A stretch of DNA of 64,000 nt from Oscheius dolichura (GCA_932521035.1 OW051495.1:4092001-4156000); one strand, 5' to 3'. Counted from the first letter of the stretch, positions 1-11,646 are shown. Made by a program: numbers and translations. Notes: generated by a model not told the origin, from the letters alone.

Positions 1-226
1 CTTCTTCTTCGACCGTTGGACCATTCGAGACCGACACCTGAACAGAAGAATTCTGAAGTTCAAAATGTGACAAACTTTAACACGAATGTCTCCTTCAAAA
101 TCCGGATGGTTACAGAATAGGTAGGCCTTTCCTCCGGGTTCGATCCGCCCCGGTCTGACTGAGACGAGTTCCGGTCGATCAGTAGACAGGGTCAGCCATT
201 CGGTATCAGACTGAATCTACTCTTTT

Positions 227-946
227 TTAATTCTCTTCTCTGCTAACCTTTCTGCTGTTTCCAGAAATGACGACTCCTCTGATCATATCTCCCCTGCTCA
301 AGTTGCCCTCTACTTCTACCACTCCTCCGTTTGTCCCTGTGATAGTTATCTCCACTTCCTTCTTCATTTCCCTCTGGAGAATCGGAGTGGCCATGGTTAC
401 CACCTCCGAAAGAGGGTCCTCGTCGTCTTCCTGTTCCATAGAATGGCTCTTATGGTCCATCTCCCCGCTCTTCTCCCCACCGCCACTTCCTTCTACTTCT
501 ATCTGATTCTCTTTTGGAGTCGTGGTCAGGAGTTGGTCATCCACCATCGTCGCCATAGCGCTTCCCGGGGTTGTCTTGGGAGGTGCTTCTGGAGTGGTCA
601 CTGCCGAGGTCAAGACAAGATCATTCGACTCCTCTGGCTTGTCTGCCGAGCCTTCCACCACCATCGTTTTGGACGCAGAGGTCGATGAGGTTGGGTCGCG
701 GCTGACAGCTTCAGTCTCTTCCGTCGACTTTATCCTCTTGGTAGTCGGAGAAAAAGAGAAGATCTCCACCCGAACCCTACTGCTGACTTTTTCTTCTCCT
801 TGAAGTGCCTGTGACTATTTTTGGAGAAGATGGGGCAGACCCACCTCAACGTTGAATTTGTAGACGGAATTCTTGGTCAATTCCGGGCGGACGTCGACTC
901 CCGGGGTGAGGAGGATCGGCAGATCGTACTCGAAATTGTCTCCTTT
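227..946 (-). CDS. Unrecognised acidic protein, 3' exons (5' end not resolved)
   Basis: Two exons join in frame: 946-845 and 808-227, across a 36-nt intron (GTGGGT...TCACAG). The first exon encodes a beta-strand-like stretch (YDLPILLTPGVDVRPEL, then NSVYKFNVE) that looks like part of an extracellular Ig- or cadherin-type fold. The second continues with RVRVEIFSFSP and ends in a long Ser/Thr/Glu-rich, low-complexity tail of about 170 residues with no membrane segment. The acceptor in front of the first exon (TTTTAG, 947-952) is good, but I could not find an upstream exon with matching phase between 950 and 1600, so the start is missing from this annotation. It lies downstream of, and on the same strand as, the gene at 1634-2399. 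I recognise no family. Coding status rests on frame continuity across the intron. Confidence 0.5.
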
Positions 947-1166
947 CTAAAACAAAAGTCTTCTTTCCTTCAAATTTGTCCGTCTCTAGTATCTTCCCCA
1001 ATTCCCACCGGTCTTGACCAATTCCTGTCAACCTTGTCATAATCTCGTTTAGCTCGCGTCTACTCTCCCGTCAGGCTGTTCTTCTTTTCAAAAAAGGTTG
1101 TCTTTCTTTATTTCTTGCAAAACTACCCGTCCCAATACCCCAAATCGCGTTGTGAGCCTCGATTCA

Positions 1167-1325
1167 CATAAAATTACGCGTCCCGTTTATTCGGGCTTAA
1201 AGCGTGCGGGACCTTCGTGACCGGCGCATCTGTCATGCCCCTGGTTCCCTTCGGGGAACTGACAGAAAACGGCGCTGTGGGTCTCCTTCCCACGTAAAAT
1301 GGCGTCTCCCGTTTATTCGGGTCTC
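1167..1325. repeat. Hairpin-rich element bounded by a 14-bp direct repeat
   Basis: The 14-mer CCCGTTTATTCGGG, itself an inverted repeat with a 6-nt loop, occurs at 1182-1195 and again at 1308-1321, each preceded by a TAAAAT-like stretch. Between the copies is a nested stem: GCGC 1224-1227 with 1272-1275, CTGTCA 1230-1235 with TGACAG 1260-1265, and GTTCCC 1244-1249 with GGGAAC 1254-1259 closed by a TTCG tetraloop. A further stem, GTGGG 1277-1281 with CCCAC 1289-1293, follows. This could be a structured RNA or a small repeat family. No coding reading is convincing. Confidence 0.45.
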
Positions 1326-1601
1326 CCTTTCTTTTGCCCAAAAGCCAGGGAATGGAGACGGCCAATGGGACAGCGAGGAGGGTATCCGCCTCTCCGAACA
1401 GCCTTCCTCTCCAGAGAAGGTGTCCTGCCCAGTTTCCTGGCTGGAAGGGTCCAACGGCTACCACAGCGGTGTTTGGCTCCGTTGTGACTCGACCGCCAAT
1501 AGGGAAACTGGAAGAACTCCAAGCCAACGGCCTCTTTTTTGACTAAAATAACCCGCCTTATCATTTTGATTTGTTAAATTAGAGGATTCGGTTGCTTCTT
1601 G

Positions 1602-1607
1602 TTTATT
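1602..1607 (-). terminator. Poly(A) signal AATAAA
   Basis: AATAAA on the minus strand, 27 nt past the TAG stop at 1634-1636 of the gene starting at 2399. The spacing fits a cleavage/polyadenylation signal and supports that stop codon as genuine. Confidence 0.5.
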
Positions 1608-1633
1608 TTCAGGCAACTTCTATGAGCTGGGAA

Positions 1634-2399
1634 CTAGCTGTGAAGAGTAGCCAGCTGAAGAGCCACAATGACAGGTTGGCTACTTTTAACAGCCTTGACT
1701 AGAGGGACAACAACTTCTCATAATGCCCCAACTTTCTGACCTGTGACCGTTTGTAATCCCCGAGTTGAAACCATTTGAGTCGGTCCATGGCCACCGAAAA
1801 GGAGACCTTGGATGAATCAGTAGTTGTGAACTTGAGAACGGCGAGAGGAGTAGACTGCTAAATATAAGTGACTGTCGGGTGAGGGGGTGAGTAACCGACT
1901 TCCTGTCTCCCAGCCGGAACCATGAAGTCGTAGATCGGCTGGTCGAAGGAAGGTCCCGTGGAGCGGACGAAGCGGCTACTCTCCTGAAGATGACCATTAG
2001 CCTTGTCCTTTGAGGTCTTCCTTACCTGCTCTCGGGTGAGTTCTTCCAAGGGTCTAGTCTGGTCACCCAACTCGACTATACGCACCTCGGGGACCGTCCG
2101 TCGGATATCGTTGTAGGTGTCTTCTTGACTGTCGACATTGAAGGCTAGATTGATGCCGCCGGCCGTGTCCGTCAGCATCCTCTCCAGTACCCTGCTCGGC
2201 GTCTTGTGGAGGAACTGACTGACCGGGAGGTCGCCTTCATCCCCTTTGATACGGCTTGAATTTTTCGGGAGGAGATCTTACCTATAGCCACGTGGGGTAC
2301 GAGGAATAGAAAAAAGGCGAGAAGCATCCACGGGGGCAGTGTGTTTAAAGCGGGCGAAAAGGCTTTCCCGACCTTGCTAATTGACCCAGTTAAAGACAT
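1634..2399 (-). CDS. Unrecognised small secreted or single-pass membrane protein
   Basis: Five exons can be linked by canonical short introns. The start MSLTGSISKVGKAFSPALN is followed by a hydrophobic run (PPWMLLAFFLFLVPHVAIG), either a signal peptide or a membrane anchor. The next exon reads through RVLERMLTDTAGGINLAFN and RIVELGDQTRPLEELTREQ. A 42-nt intron (GTAAGG...TTCAG) follows, which is a multiple of three and stop-free, then SSRFVRSTGPSFDQPIYDF. After a GTCGGT...TTTAG intron comes KFTTTDSSKVSFSVAMDRL, and a last short exon ends at TAG 1634-1636. Total is about 205 residues. The ATG at 2399 is the first one in frame. The middle exons suggest a beta-rich extracellular module. No family is recognised. 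Confidence 0.5.
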
Positions 2400-3045
2400 A
2401 TCTCCGCTTTTTTGGAGAAGTTCCACGGGGGATCTGTGTACATGCTTGACAAGTAGAAACTAGGTGGCAGGGCAGGGTGGTCATTGTCTTCCCTCGGCGG
2501 CGGGACGACGACGGCAGACAAGTTCAGCGGCACTCCCTCCTTCTCCTCCTCTGGGTAGCGGGGTCATTCCCGCTAGATCTCGCCATGGTTGATGTTTATG
2601 GTAAAGTGCCGCGAGGGCTAACACTTGACGTGGAATTCCAGTTCTATCAGAGGGATAAGCGGTCCAAATTGCCCGCCCTCCTTCGAGACCTCGGCCCGTA
2701 TTTGTCACTTCTTGTTTTGACTCATTTCGGTTCCCCGCCTGACCCTCTGTTGACATTTCCGGATGTCCTCGTGTTTACATGTTGTCCTCTCTCCCCGGCC
2801 GTCTCTTCCCAGGTCCATATCCACGGCTCCCTGCCCCCTGCCTCCCTCTGCCAGCTCCTTATCGTGTCCCGCCGCTAACCATGGGCTGCCTGTTTGTTTT
2901 GATCGAAGCCGGCCGTTCCCGCACCGCGATGCTGACTCATCGACCCGTACCTCAGTCCTCCTGTCATTTCTTTTCATTTTTCGCTCTCTTTTTTCTATTT
3001 TTCCCTTAATTTAATATTTCTAGATGTACATAGCCAGCTGCACGC
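2400..3045. promoter_or_regulatory. Divergent intergenic region
   Basis: Separates the minus-strand gene starting at 2399 from the FGD-type gene starting at 3046. Mostly GC-rich with pyrimidine-rich plus-strand tracts at 2800-2900 and 2960-3005. The tract ends in AATATTTCTAG at 3012-3022, a candidate trans-splice acceptor for the FGD gene. No coding exon is supported. Confidence 0.4.
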
Positions 3046-6000
3046 ATGAGTGACGAGGAAAGAAATGTCAATGTAAGCGCATTACGCGCGCAAATCCAGG
3101 AAAAGTTGGCACAAAACGGACATAAACCCAACGGAATCGTCCCCGATCCGCCCTTCAGTAGAGGTTTTTATTATTTTCTTTTATTTTATTCAATTTTAGA
3201 CATTTTATAATGGTTTACACATTTTTTTTGCTATCTTTTATTCCAAGAAGCAGTGAATCATAACGGGGGCATTTCGCAATAGTAGTCACTTACCGGCCGC
3301 CCCGCTTTTATTTCTGCTTTTACTCATTTATTTTTACTTTTTTTCGGGAAAAATCAAAATATCGATTAACTGTCACCGGTTGCTATTGACGCGCAAAGAT
3401 AGTTGACCGCTTCTCCTGGGAGGGAAATCGATGATAGTGCCGTTTCCAGATGAGGATGACAGTCCCCCGCCGGTGCCACCGCACTCCCCGAAGCCGCCTG
3501 CCTCCGAGAAGCCACCCAGACCACCGCCACCGGTTCCTGAAAAGGTGAGGAGAGGATTGGGAAAGAGAGCAAGTGCAACATTTGCAGAGTACCTGGCCTG
3601 CTCCTCTTCCCCCGAGCCACAAGGTAGAAGGCCTGCGTCGGTCGAGCGCCGTCAAACCGCCTATTGCCCCGAAGCCGCTGGACTTTCGAGTAAGAGAAGT
3701 TTATTCAGCCGGGGGGCCGGCCTGTTTTGGAATGCCCCCAACTGTGGATTATAATCGTCGTCATGCTATTGATTCTTTTCAGAAAACGTCAGCCCCCACA
3801 ATTATTGTCGACACGGTGCAGACGGACGAGGAGGCCCTCTTCCAGAGGAACGGATCGGTTCGGGCCAGGGCACTCGAGCTGGAGAAGTCGGGATTCGTGT
3901 TGCGGAGCTGTGCGGGCAGTGCCGGGGACCTAATCCCACCCGGCGACAGGTGACTTTTCTCTATTTTTGCCGTTAGTCACCGGGGGGTGTTGCAGGCCTC
4001 TTTCGATTACCTCTACCAGTTCGGAGCGGAGTGAGATGAGCGACAGTGACAGCGACGATGACCGGCCGCCGGAGCTGTTGAAGACGGTCGGACTGGAGAT
4101 TATGGCGCCTGGGAAAGTGAGCATCAGAAGGTGGGACTGAATTCATTTTGGGGAAAGAGGATAGGATTTTAGACCGTCGGCCGTCTGCTTCAATGGGGAT
4201 GTCCACATGCACGAGATGATAATGAAAGAGTTGAAGAATCAGGGAGTGGTGAGGTAGGGATGGAATCTGGACAGCCAGAGAGTGTAATATTTCAGCTCGA
4301 CTCATCATCAGGGCCTTTACAAAAAGAAAACCGAGGTGCAGAGCCCCCGGACCCGACGAGTGCCCCACAACAATAACAATAATGTTAAAAGCCCGACGCC
4401 GAGGAAGGAGGAGATCCCGCCAGAAGTTGGGAAGATGCGGGACGAGAAGAAGGTCTGTTATATTGCTTGGGGCAGACGGAATGACGGATATTTATAGCCT
4501 CGTCAGCCAGAAATGACTCTGTCCATGGCTTCGACCAGTACGACGCAATCGGAGGACAGTGGGAAATGGGACAGGAGCAGCATGATTACCGTATCAGAGC
4601 AGTCGGAAGAGATAGTAGCAGAAGTAAGGGAGTACGACACGGGAGACACCACAGAGGTGGGCCGTCTTTTTCAATATTTTATTAGTGCGTTTAGGACAAG
4701 CGACTAAAGAAGCTCCACTACGCAGCCAATGAATTTTTCACGGTCCAGAGAAATTTTGTCAGGTACTTGGAGGACATGGAGACGGTAGGTCTTTTTTGCA
4801 TTCCTTGTAACCACCGCTCAATTACAGGTGTATCCCAAGTACGTTGAGGAATTTGGCCGTCAGCTGGGGAAAGACCTGCTGACCTATCCTCCCGGCCAGA
4901 TCCACCCGGTGCGACAGCTCCAGAAAGAGTTCAACCAGCTGATTAACGTCCACAAGACGATTCTCGGCGAGTTCGCGGCCCAGTATGCCAAATGGTAAGC
5001 GCCCAAGAGATCAGTGGAATCTCAGCTGTTCAGGGACTCCGAGAACCCGACGATGTCCTCCGTGTTCCGTACCTATGCCGACTACCTGAAGATCTGTATT
5101 CCATTCCTCAAAGTGAAATCGAAACTAGTCGACGACCTGATCCGGCTACGTGATGAGAACAAAGACTTTGATAATGCCACTGTCGCCGTGAGTTTACTTT
5201 CATTTTAGTGCAATATTCCCTATCATCCAGTTTGAGCAGAAGATCTTCAACCGCGGTGTCGGGGCCGTCGTACAGCAATTGGACCAGGTCCACCAGAATT
5301 TTATGAGGTTTTGACTGTTTCCGTGCCTTTTTTATGAGCAATTCAAGATACAAAATTCTGATGATTAGCTACCAGAACTATTTGAAAGATGATACCAAAG
5401 AGTTCAAGGAGGCGGGGGCCGTGATCCAGAAACTGGAAGAGATTGCCCAGAAGGTCAACGGGGAAATGGGTCTGCCGACCAACGAAGAACTGTCCAAGCT
5501 GTATGACAAGTTCCAGGTGACCTAGAGATTGGGAAACTTATGTATGATACGTTTAGACGCATTTTGATGTGTTTGCCCCGGGAAGACGCCTCATCCGTCA
5601 GGGAGAGGCTATGAAACAGACGAGGAAAGAGCTACAGCCCCGCTATCTGGTCCTGGTCAGTCCACTTCTAACGCTCTTTATCCCATTTTCTCCTTCAGTT
5701 TTCGGATGTCTTTTGGATCTGCCGGGTGGCCTCCCTCTCCTCCGGTCTGTTTGATCTGAACCGATCCTATCACATCCCCACCGAGTCCATAACCACGGAG
5801 TCGTTTGAACACGAAGACTTCGAAGCACAGTTGATGGTCAAGTCGAAGACGAAGAGCTTTGCCTTGATATTCAAGTGAGTCACGAGGAGACAGTTCTTTA
5901 AAACACGAGGAATTTAGAAATTTAGCCGAGAGGAAGCAGTGGGAGACGGATATCAACCAGGCTCGGGAAGACAAGAGGAAATACAAGAGGAGGATGAGCG

Positions 6001-7270
6001 AGGTTGCCCAGAAGGGAAAGAAACACAACTCCCTGCCGGTCCTGACACAGCCGACACTCATAGAAGAAGGCCCGGAGTCGCCGACTCGATCACCGGCCAG
6101 CAGCGATCTCCAACTTATCACGTTTGTTAGAGAGAATCTACAAAAACTCCCATATTTCAGTCTGTCCCGAGCAGAGTCAATAGAATCCCAGCCGTCTACT
6201 CCTGGCGAAGATCCGGGTCCATTTCCCTCCACCGAAACCATCCCCCCAAGACGAAGTCAGTTTATTCTTTTCTACCTCTTACAAAAGGTATTTGCAGAAG
6301 TACTTCGAGCAGACAGGGAAAAGGCCATCTGGCTACCGGACGGCGGGACATCCAAATGTCTGATGGAGGGGTGTGGCACTGTCTTTGCTCTCTTAATTCG
6401 ACGACACCACTGTCGATCTTGTGGATATGTGAGTCTTCCTCTTATTCCTTTTATTTTTCCCTTTCAGATTATGTGTTGGAAATGTTCCGGCCGCGCCCCG
6501 GTGCCAAAGTGTGACTTCAAGAAAAATCGGGTCTGTCCCGAATGCTATGATCAGATAATGGATCAGTGTAAGTTTACTGTGTCTATTCGTATCAAAAATG
6601 AGTATAGATTTGAAAGGGAATCTGTTCCCGGAGCGTGTTCTGGTGAAGGGGTCGGATGGCAACTGGAGGGTGAAGCTGCCCAAGGGAAAGGCACCCAAGG
6701 TCAGTCCACCTCCCCTTCGAGAATTTCTAAGCGCGAACCTGCAGAATTATGAATTAGTTGAGCCGGGCAGTTTGTTTTCCCAGCCGCAGAACATTGGCCT
6801 CAAGAAGTCGCCCATCGAAATTCGGCTGGTGTCGACGGAGGATCTCGTCTTCAACGAGGTCTACGTGAAGACGCGCGACGGCTCGGAGATCCAACGATTC
6901 GCCCAGCTGGACGAGGGCACCATTCTCAAGTTTTTCAAAATGAGATTTGTTAGTCGCTTTTGTTGATATGTATATGGGAGACTGATTCAGGACGACGAGC
7001 CGATAGAGCAGCACGTGATATACGGGTTTGAGTTGAATGAGACGGTGCTGGACGAGGGCGGGACGCTCTTCGAGCTGGTCCACCGGAACCAGATCCAGAC
7101 GGATAGACGGGAACATGTCATAGCTTTCAGGGTACAAAACAAGAAGAGTGTCCAGAAGTGAGTAATCCTCCCCTAGCCAAAGAAGATTCCCCCGTTTCAG
7201 ATGGTCCACCGCCCTCCAACAAGCCGTGGGGATGACGGCCCCCTCGAAAGAGGACAGTCCTCCTCGATGA
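3046..7270 (+). CDS. FGD (exc-5-like): FGD/EXC-5-like Rho-family GEF (DH-PH-FYVE-PH)
   Basis: A multi-exon gene of about 990 residues. Family knowledge: FGD proteins load GTP onto Cdc42 at membranes marked by PI3P and shape actin and tubular epithelium; EXC-5 is the nematode member. The start is MSDEERNVNVSALRAQIQEK (3046). A Pro-rich SH3-ligand-like segment (SPKPPASEKPPRPPPPVPEK) is followed by an acidic Ser-rich linker. The DH domain lies at roughly residues 350-530 (HYAANEFFTVQRNFVRYLED onward), the first PH at about 560-665, and the FYVE at about 763-826 with WLPD, RRHHCRSCG and CPECYDQIM. The C-terminal PH ends KWSTALQQAVG. Introns are mostly 40-60 nt; the first is 259 nt. The last codons are SPPR then TGA at 7268-7270. 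The first FYVE cysteine pair is spaced C-x4-C (CLMEGC) rather than the usual C-x2-C. Exon joins are phase-consistent throughout. Confidence 0.9.
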
Positions 7271-9597
7271 GTCGGCTCTTCTGTCTTTTAGTGCCATTTT
7301 GTACATAGTCTTTTTTAGAGATTTATTCATTTTTTTTGATTCTGTGATGATTACGGTGCTCATATGTCCCCTCATGAAATTGTGTCCTTGAGATGTGTTG
7401 TTGAGGGAGACGATAGAGCAGAAGGAGAAAGTCGGCCACATGATCTTCCCTTCCGGACGATATCAAAATCTGATCATGGAAAGGGCAGTGGTCTCTCTGT
7501 AAAAACAGATGATCACCCCACAAAAGAGGGCCGCTGCCCTTGTCACAATGCCTACCAAGAGAGGTATCAGTTGTGGTTCCTGGAATGATCCAAATAAGTA
7601 CATAGCGGGTATTTTACGGGGATTACGATGTGTCTTGTGTTCATTTTCCTCGTTGTTTTCCTTTTCCCAAGGCCGATTCCTGCTCGTCTGAGTCAGCGAC
7701 ACTCATCTCGGGCACTTTGAGGAATGAGAGGAGTCGTTTCTTGTTTTCTTCTTCTCGTTAGAAAATAGGGGAAAATCAAAAAGTTCTGACCCTCCAAACA
7801 TGACATTTGACGTCGGCAAACAGGTACGGCTGCCGTCGGTGTAACCCAATCTTGTTCAACGTAACTTCGACTCTTCCCCTACTCGGCCACACATCAAAGC
7901 CCACCATTTTCCCCTAGTAATCACAAACAAACACAACAGGTAGGGGAGAGGGCAGAGGGATCCTCTCCTCGCTTATTCCTCCCTCCTCGGTCTTCTCGAA
8001 AATTCACTTCTTTTCTCAGGAAAGCCATCCTCTCGCACTCTTCCTCAACACGATTTCTGAGCTTTTGGGCACCTCTCGGGATGGTCAGCTCGGATCAGTC
8101 CCGGCTCATCTCCTCCCGTATTTTTCTGTTGAAACGGCATCAGTCAGTCATCTCTCGAGTATCCTGTCCTCTCGGCTGCTCTCCTCTGTCTTTTAGGGGA
8201 AGTGCCCCCCTCCCAAAAGGGGACAGGCCCCGTCTCTTCTTTGTGCTTCTTCGCCCTTCTCCCGTATCGTTTTCCATGCATAGTAACCACTGCTCCCTTA
8301 TTCGTGACGTCGAGTTCAAAAATCCGCTCTCACGGTTCTCCCTCGCCTTTTGTCTTCTCATCATCTAAAAGGGGGGCGCGGGGTGTCTTCCTCCTGCAGA
8401 CGACGTGTCTGACATTCGGGTGCCTCAACCTTTTTGTTGTACTTGTCAGTGACGAAACGTCATTAATAAGCTTTTCTCTGCCCTGATAATGACATTAAGA
8501 ACGCGGTCTCAAATCGCTGGTCCGGATACATAGCTAATCAACGAGCACGCTAGTCTTCGTCATTAGAAAACCACTAACAGACCAAGACCGCCACCTTCTG
8601 CAGCCGGCCAGGAGCACCAAGGTGGGTCTGTAACGAGAGGCCGAAGGGGCTGTCCCCCTCTCTCCGGGGAGACCTAAATAGTCTGATTCCTGGTGGCTGG
8701 GGAGCCTCATTTATAGCATGTTTGCATCAAATTAAAGACGGAAGGAAGAGGAGCCAGGCTGCTCTCTGGACTTCCTGTTACCGACCGACGTTTGATGCCA
8801 TTTTCGGGAGGAGTGAGGTCACCCCCGGGATATTCGTTTTGGGAGGCCGCACATTGTCCCCCGCACCCTCTAATTCGAGGTGTCCCGGTCAGCGGAGGGG
8901 ATTTCTAATCACGAGCCGTGTTTACAAGAGCCGTGGCCCCCCTGGCTTATTGTCCAGGTTGAGGCTAAATCCGGCCCACAAGAAGGAACCACCCTCGCCC
9001 GACCCGGTTGATTCGATTACCCGGACCCAGACCCACCCAGTCCTTTCCAAAAAAAGATGTCTGATCCATTCGGGGGATGTTCGTGTAGAGGGAGGAATTA
9101 ATCAGTTCTCACCAGATGGTGGCCGAGGATGAGAGGATGAGCCACCCCCAGAGTCGGACTCCGAGTCCTCTCGTCCCCTCCTGACGTCGTCCCCCTGTCA
9201 GCAGCAGCCCCTGCCCTTCCCCAGAATGTTGCTATTCTTGTTGAAACTCCTCCAGGACACCCCCACGAACAAAAGACAAAGAGAGAAGAGAGTGGCCGTT
9301 CCTCCTCCACGTCTGTTTTTCGATGTCCCTCCCTCCAAGCCGACATTATCCGAATATAGGTCCCTCCGCGTGAGATCTATATCCCTTTTGTACTTGTGTA
9401 AATATTGTGGAAAATGAGTGGGCCAAATTGCCGGTTTGATACAGGGGGCATTGCTCTCCGGTCAACGAGTCGATCAGCCAAAAACAGACCAAATTATAGC
9501 AATATGACCAGCCCGATTGCAGGTTTCTCAAAGCGCCAGAGATCGCCAGATTCGCCCCCTTACTCACTCATTTTCCCCGTCTTCTCCCTGACCATAT

Positions 9598-9655
9598 CCT
9601 CCTCCTCCTCCTCCTCCTCCTCCTCCTCATCCTCCTCCTCCTCCTCCTCCTCCTC
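9598..9655. repeat. (TCC)n microsatellite
   Basis: About nineteen TCC units with a single TCA interruption near the middle. Translated in one frame it gives a run of serines, but the flanking frames show no coding character. Confidence 0.95.
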
Positions 9656-10003
9656 GCCCCTTCTCTTCCCTGTCGTCGTCCTTCTCGTCCTCTCCTGCCC
9701 ATCAAATGAATCATCTCGACGGCCGAGGGTGGTCATTTGTGTCCGGGTTGTTCCTCTCTTTCGTGTCCCCTGTCCTCCCCTCGTCTAAAGATGGCCCCAG
9801 TGACGTCTTCCCCCATTCTGACAATCATTCCGTCTGGCTGATCTTGATCCTGTTGCGGGGGAGAAAAGTTGAATTAGGAAGGGAGCAGAAAACCAGGCGG
9901 GATTATCTACGTAGTCCTGGATTACGGGCTTCCTCTCAATATTCAAATATCGTCCTGATACCGCTGCAGATGCCCCCCACCCATGTGTCAGTTCCTCTGC
10001 CCC

Positions 10004-10013
10004 CTATAAATAG
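10004..10013 (+). promoter_or_regulatory. MEF2-type / TATA-like site CTATAAATAG
   Basis: A perfect match to the palindromic MEF2 consensus YTA(A/T)4TAR that also contains TATAAA, set in otherwise GC-rich pyrimidine-strand DNA about 410 bp before the small-protein exons at 10.4 kb. It could be a core TATA element or a MEF2 site; the sequence alone does not decide. Confidence 0.35.
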
Positions 10014-10414
10014 TCCCCCCTCCGGAGTATCCCCCTCCAAACAAGAGCGACCGAGACAATACCCCTGTGACGCGGCCACTGATTAATTGGCTAGGTGTGT
10101 CAGGATTGTAGTAGTGCCCTAGTAGGGAAAGCGAGGAGTACACGCCAGCCCCCTTATGGGCAGGGCCACAAAGATCCTCCGGATGGTTGTAATCCCATTA
10201 GTAGCGAGACAAATCCTTGAACTTTCCTCGATAATTCCTCTATTTATGCCTCCCCATAAATATAATTCGGCCACCTCTTCTAATATAAATATTTATAGGT
10301 AAAACTAGGCTGATGAGCACAGATGGTATGCCCTTCGCCCGGATAGAACAATCATCTCCCTCCCAATTGGTAGGTCCTCCTCCGGGACGAGTCCCCTGAC
10401 GAGCCGTGTCCTTC

Positions 10415-10907
10415 CAGAGCCGATATCTAGTATTCGACTCGAGGCAACGGGTCAACGCCGGTATCCTATTGTTTTGTTGTCTGTGCTGCTGTGTACGGAC
10501 GACGGAGGCCTTAGCCTATTACGTTGGAAGTGAGTATCCTCTCTCTTGTTTTTGGGATGACGTGAGCCATCCGACCACCGCCACCCCCACTGCTATTTCA
10601 GTTGCTTGTTTTTAAAAAGAAATAGTCTATTGAGCATATTGCAGCATCACAAGGGGAACAAGTGGCCCAGCCGGAGATAGCCCTGAGCAAGGATGAGAGG
10701 ATCACAATCGTCAGGTTCTGTAGGGCGGCCCAGAGACAAGAGACTATCGTGAGTCGTCGGCCGCCGGCCCTTCCCTCACCCACCCGTTTCCAGAGAGCCA
10801 AACTCAAGGACCCGGAGGCCTTTCTCCGAATTTGTGATCAATTGGTAAATGAATTCAAACGACTGCGAGCCCAGGCTAATAATCGCGAACAACGTCGGGT
10901 ACTCTAG
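10415..10907 (+). CDS. Possible small secreted helical protein
   Basis: Three exons join in frame. The first (about 10418-10530) carries a hydrophobic, Cys-rich segment (VNAGILLFCCLCCCVRTTEA) like a signal peptide, ending at the donor GTGAGT. The second starts after ATTGCAG near 10649 and encodes SQGEQVAQPEIALSKDERI and TIVRFCRAAQRQETI. A 45-nt intron (GTGAGT...TTCCAG) leads to the third, which encodes a basic amphipathic helix (KLKDPEAFLRICDQLVNEFK...) and stops at TAG near 10905. No ATG is found in frame in the first exon. A stop lies just upstream, so a first exon beyond the TCCTTCCAG acceptor at about 10417 is needed. It resembles a short secreted peptide precursor but matches no family I know. 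Confidence 0.4.
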
Positions 10908-11646
10908 TCATCAATCAAGTGAGTTATCCTCCCCGAGATTACAGTAATCCTCCCCAGTTCAGGATCTCTCTCCCCTCTCCGGAACACGAGTTTGACTCTC
11001 CTCCTCCGATCTCGTAGCGTCCTTACGTGCCCAAAATATTCCCATTTGTCCTGCTCATTGCCAGTAAAGCTTCATAAGCGTTTTTATCCTGTTTTTATCA
11101 TTTTCTAATCTTTTTAAAACACGTGGCCTTGTTTTTCTCCCTTACAAAAGCCGTGCTGTCCTGGCCTGTCCATCTGCCAAATGAGAACACGCTAGGGTGT
11201 TTCGCTGCTTCACCAGAGCTCACTATATTCCAATCTCTTGAGAGACTAGTAAAGCTCTTCTGAGAAGATCAGCCGGGTCTTTGGTTCCCTGTTAAAAAAG
11301 GGAAGAAGGTCTTGGAGAGAATCACGTGCAAGAAGTACAGATATATTCCGGGGAAACACGAATGATGCCACCAGGGTGACTTCTTCTGGTCGTGTTTATT
11401 TCAACCGGTTCAACTCGGCCGACACCTTCTGCACAAACTGTCCCAATTCGGAATACAAACACTCCTTTGTACGACGTGTTCCCGTTTTTAGAGGTTGACT
11501 GGCCGGTAGTTGGCCAGAGGTCTTTGGAATAGAGTTGACGTGTTTATTGTGACGGTCCCTCCCCTCCAGACCACAACAAAATTACAACTTCTACCAGTCG
11601 GAAACATTCTGGACTAGAGTCGGCCAAAATACAAATAATTTATATT
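10908..11646. other. Intergenic, no gene seen
   Basis: Lies between convergent genes (small protein on plus, dehydrogenase on minus) and holds their 3' ends. I see no exon, tRNA or obvious repeat. Confidence 0.4.

Larger units (their letters stand above)
7271..10400. other. Gene-poor region
   Basis: About 3.1 kb after the FGD-type gene in which I find no convincing exon series on either strand. It starts with the FGD 3' UTR (T-rich, about 7290-7340). A lone exon-like start MTFDVGKQ followed by GTACGG at about 7800-7830 has no partner I can identify. The region includes CRE-like TGACGTC cores (about 7807, 9182 and 9800) and the microsatellite and MEF2-type site listed separately. It could be enhancer DNA for a neighbouring tissue-specific gene. 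Confidence 0.4.

Noticed and set aside
1174-1564. Overlapping open frames on both strands
   Set aside because: They coincide with the hairpin/direct-repeat element, where palindromic sequence keeps several frames open. None continues into a spliced gene.
1858-1860. TAG read as the stop of the minus-strand gene starting at 2399
   Set aside because: This TAG is the 3' end of a GTCGGT...TTTAG intron. Splicing continues into clearly protein-like exons ending at 1634 with a poly(A) signal.
9405-9788. Serine-run open frame on the plus strand
   Set aside because: Created by the (TCC)n microsatellite; flanking codons look random.
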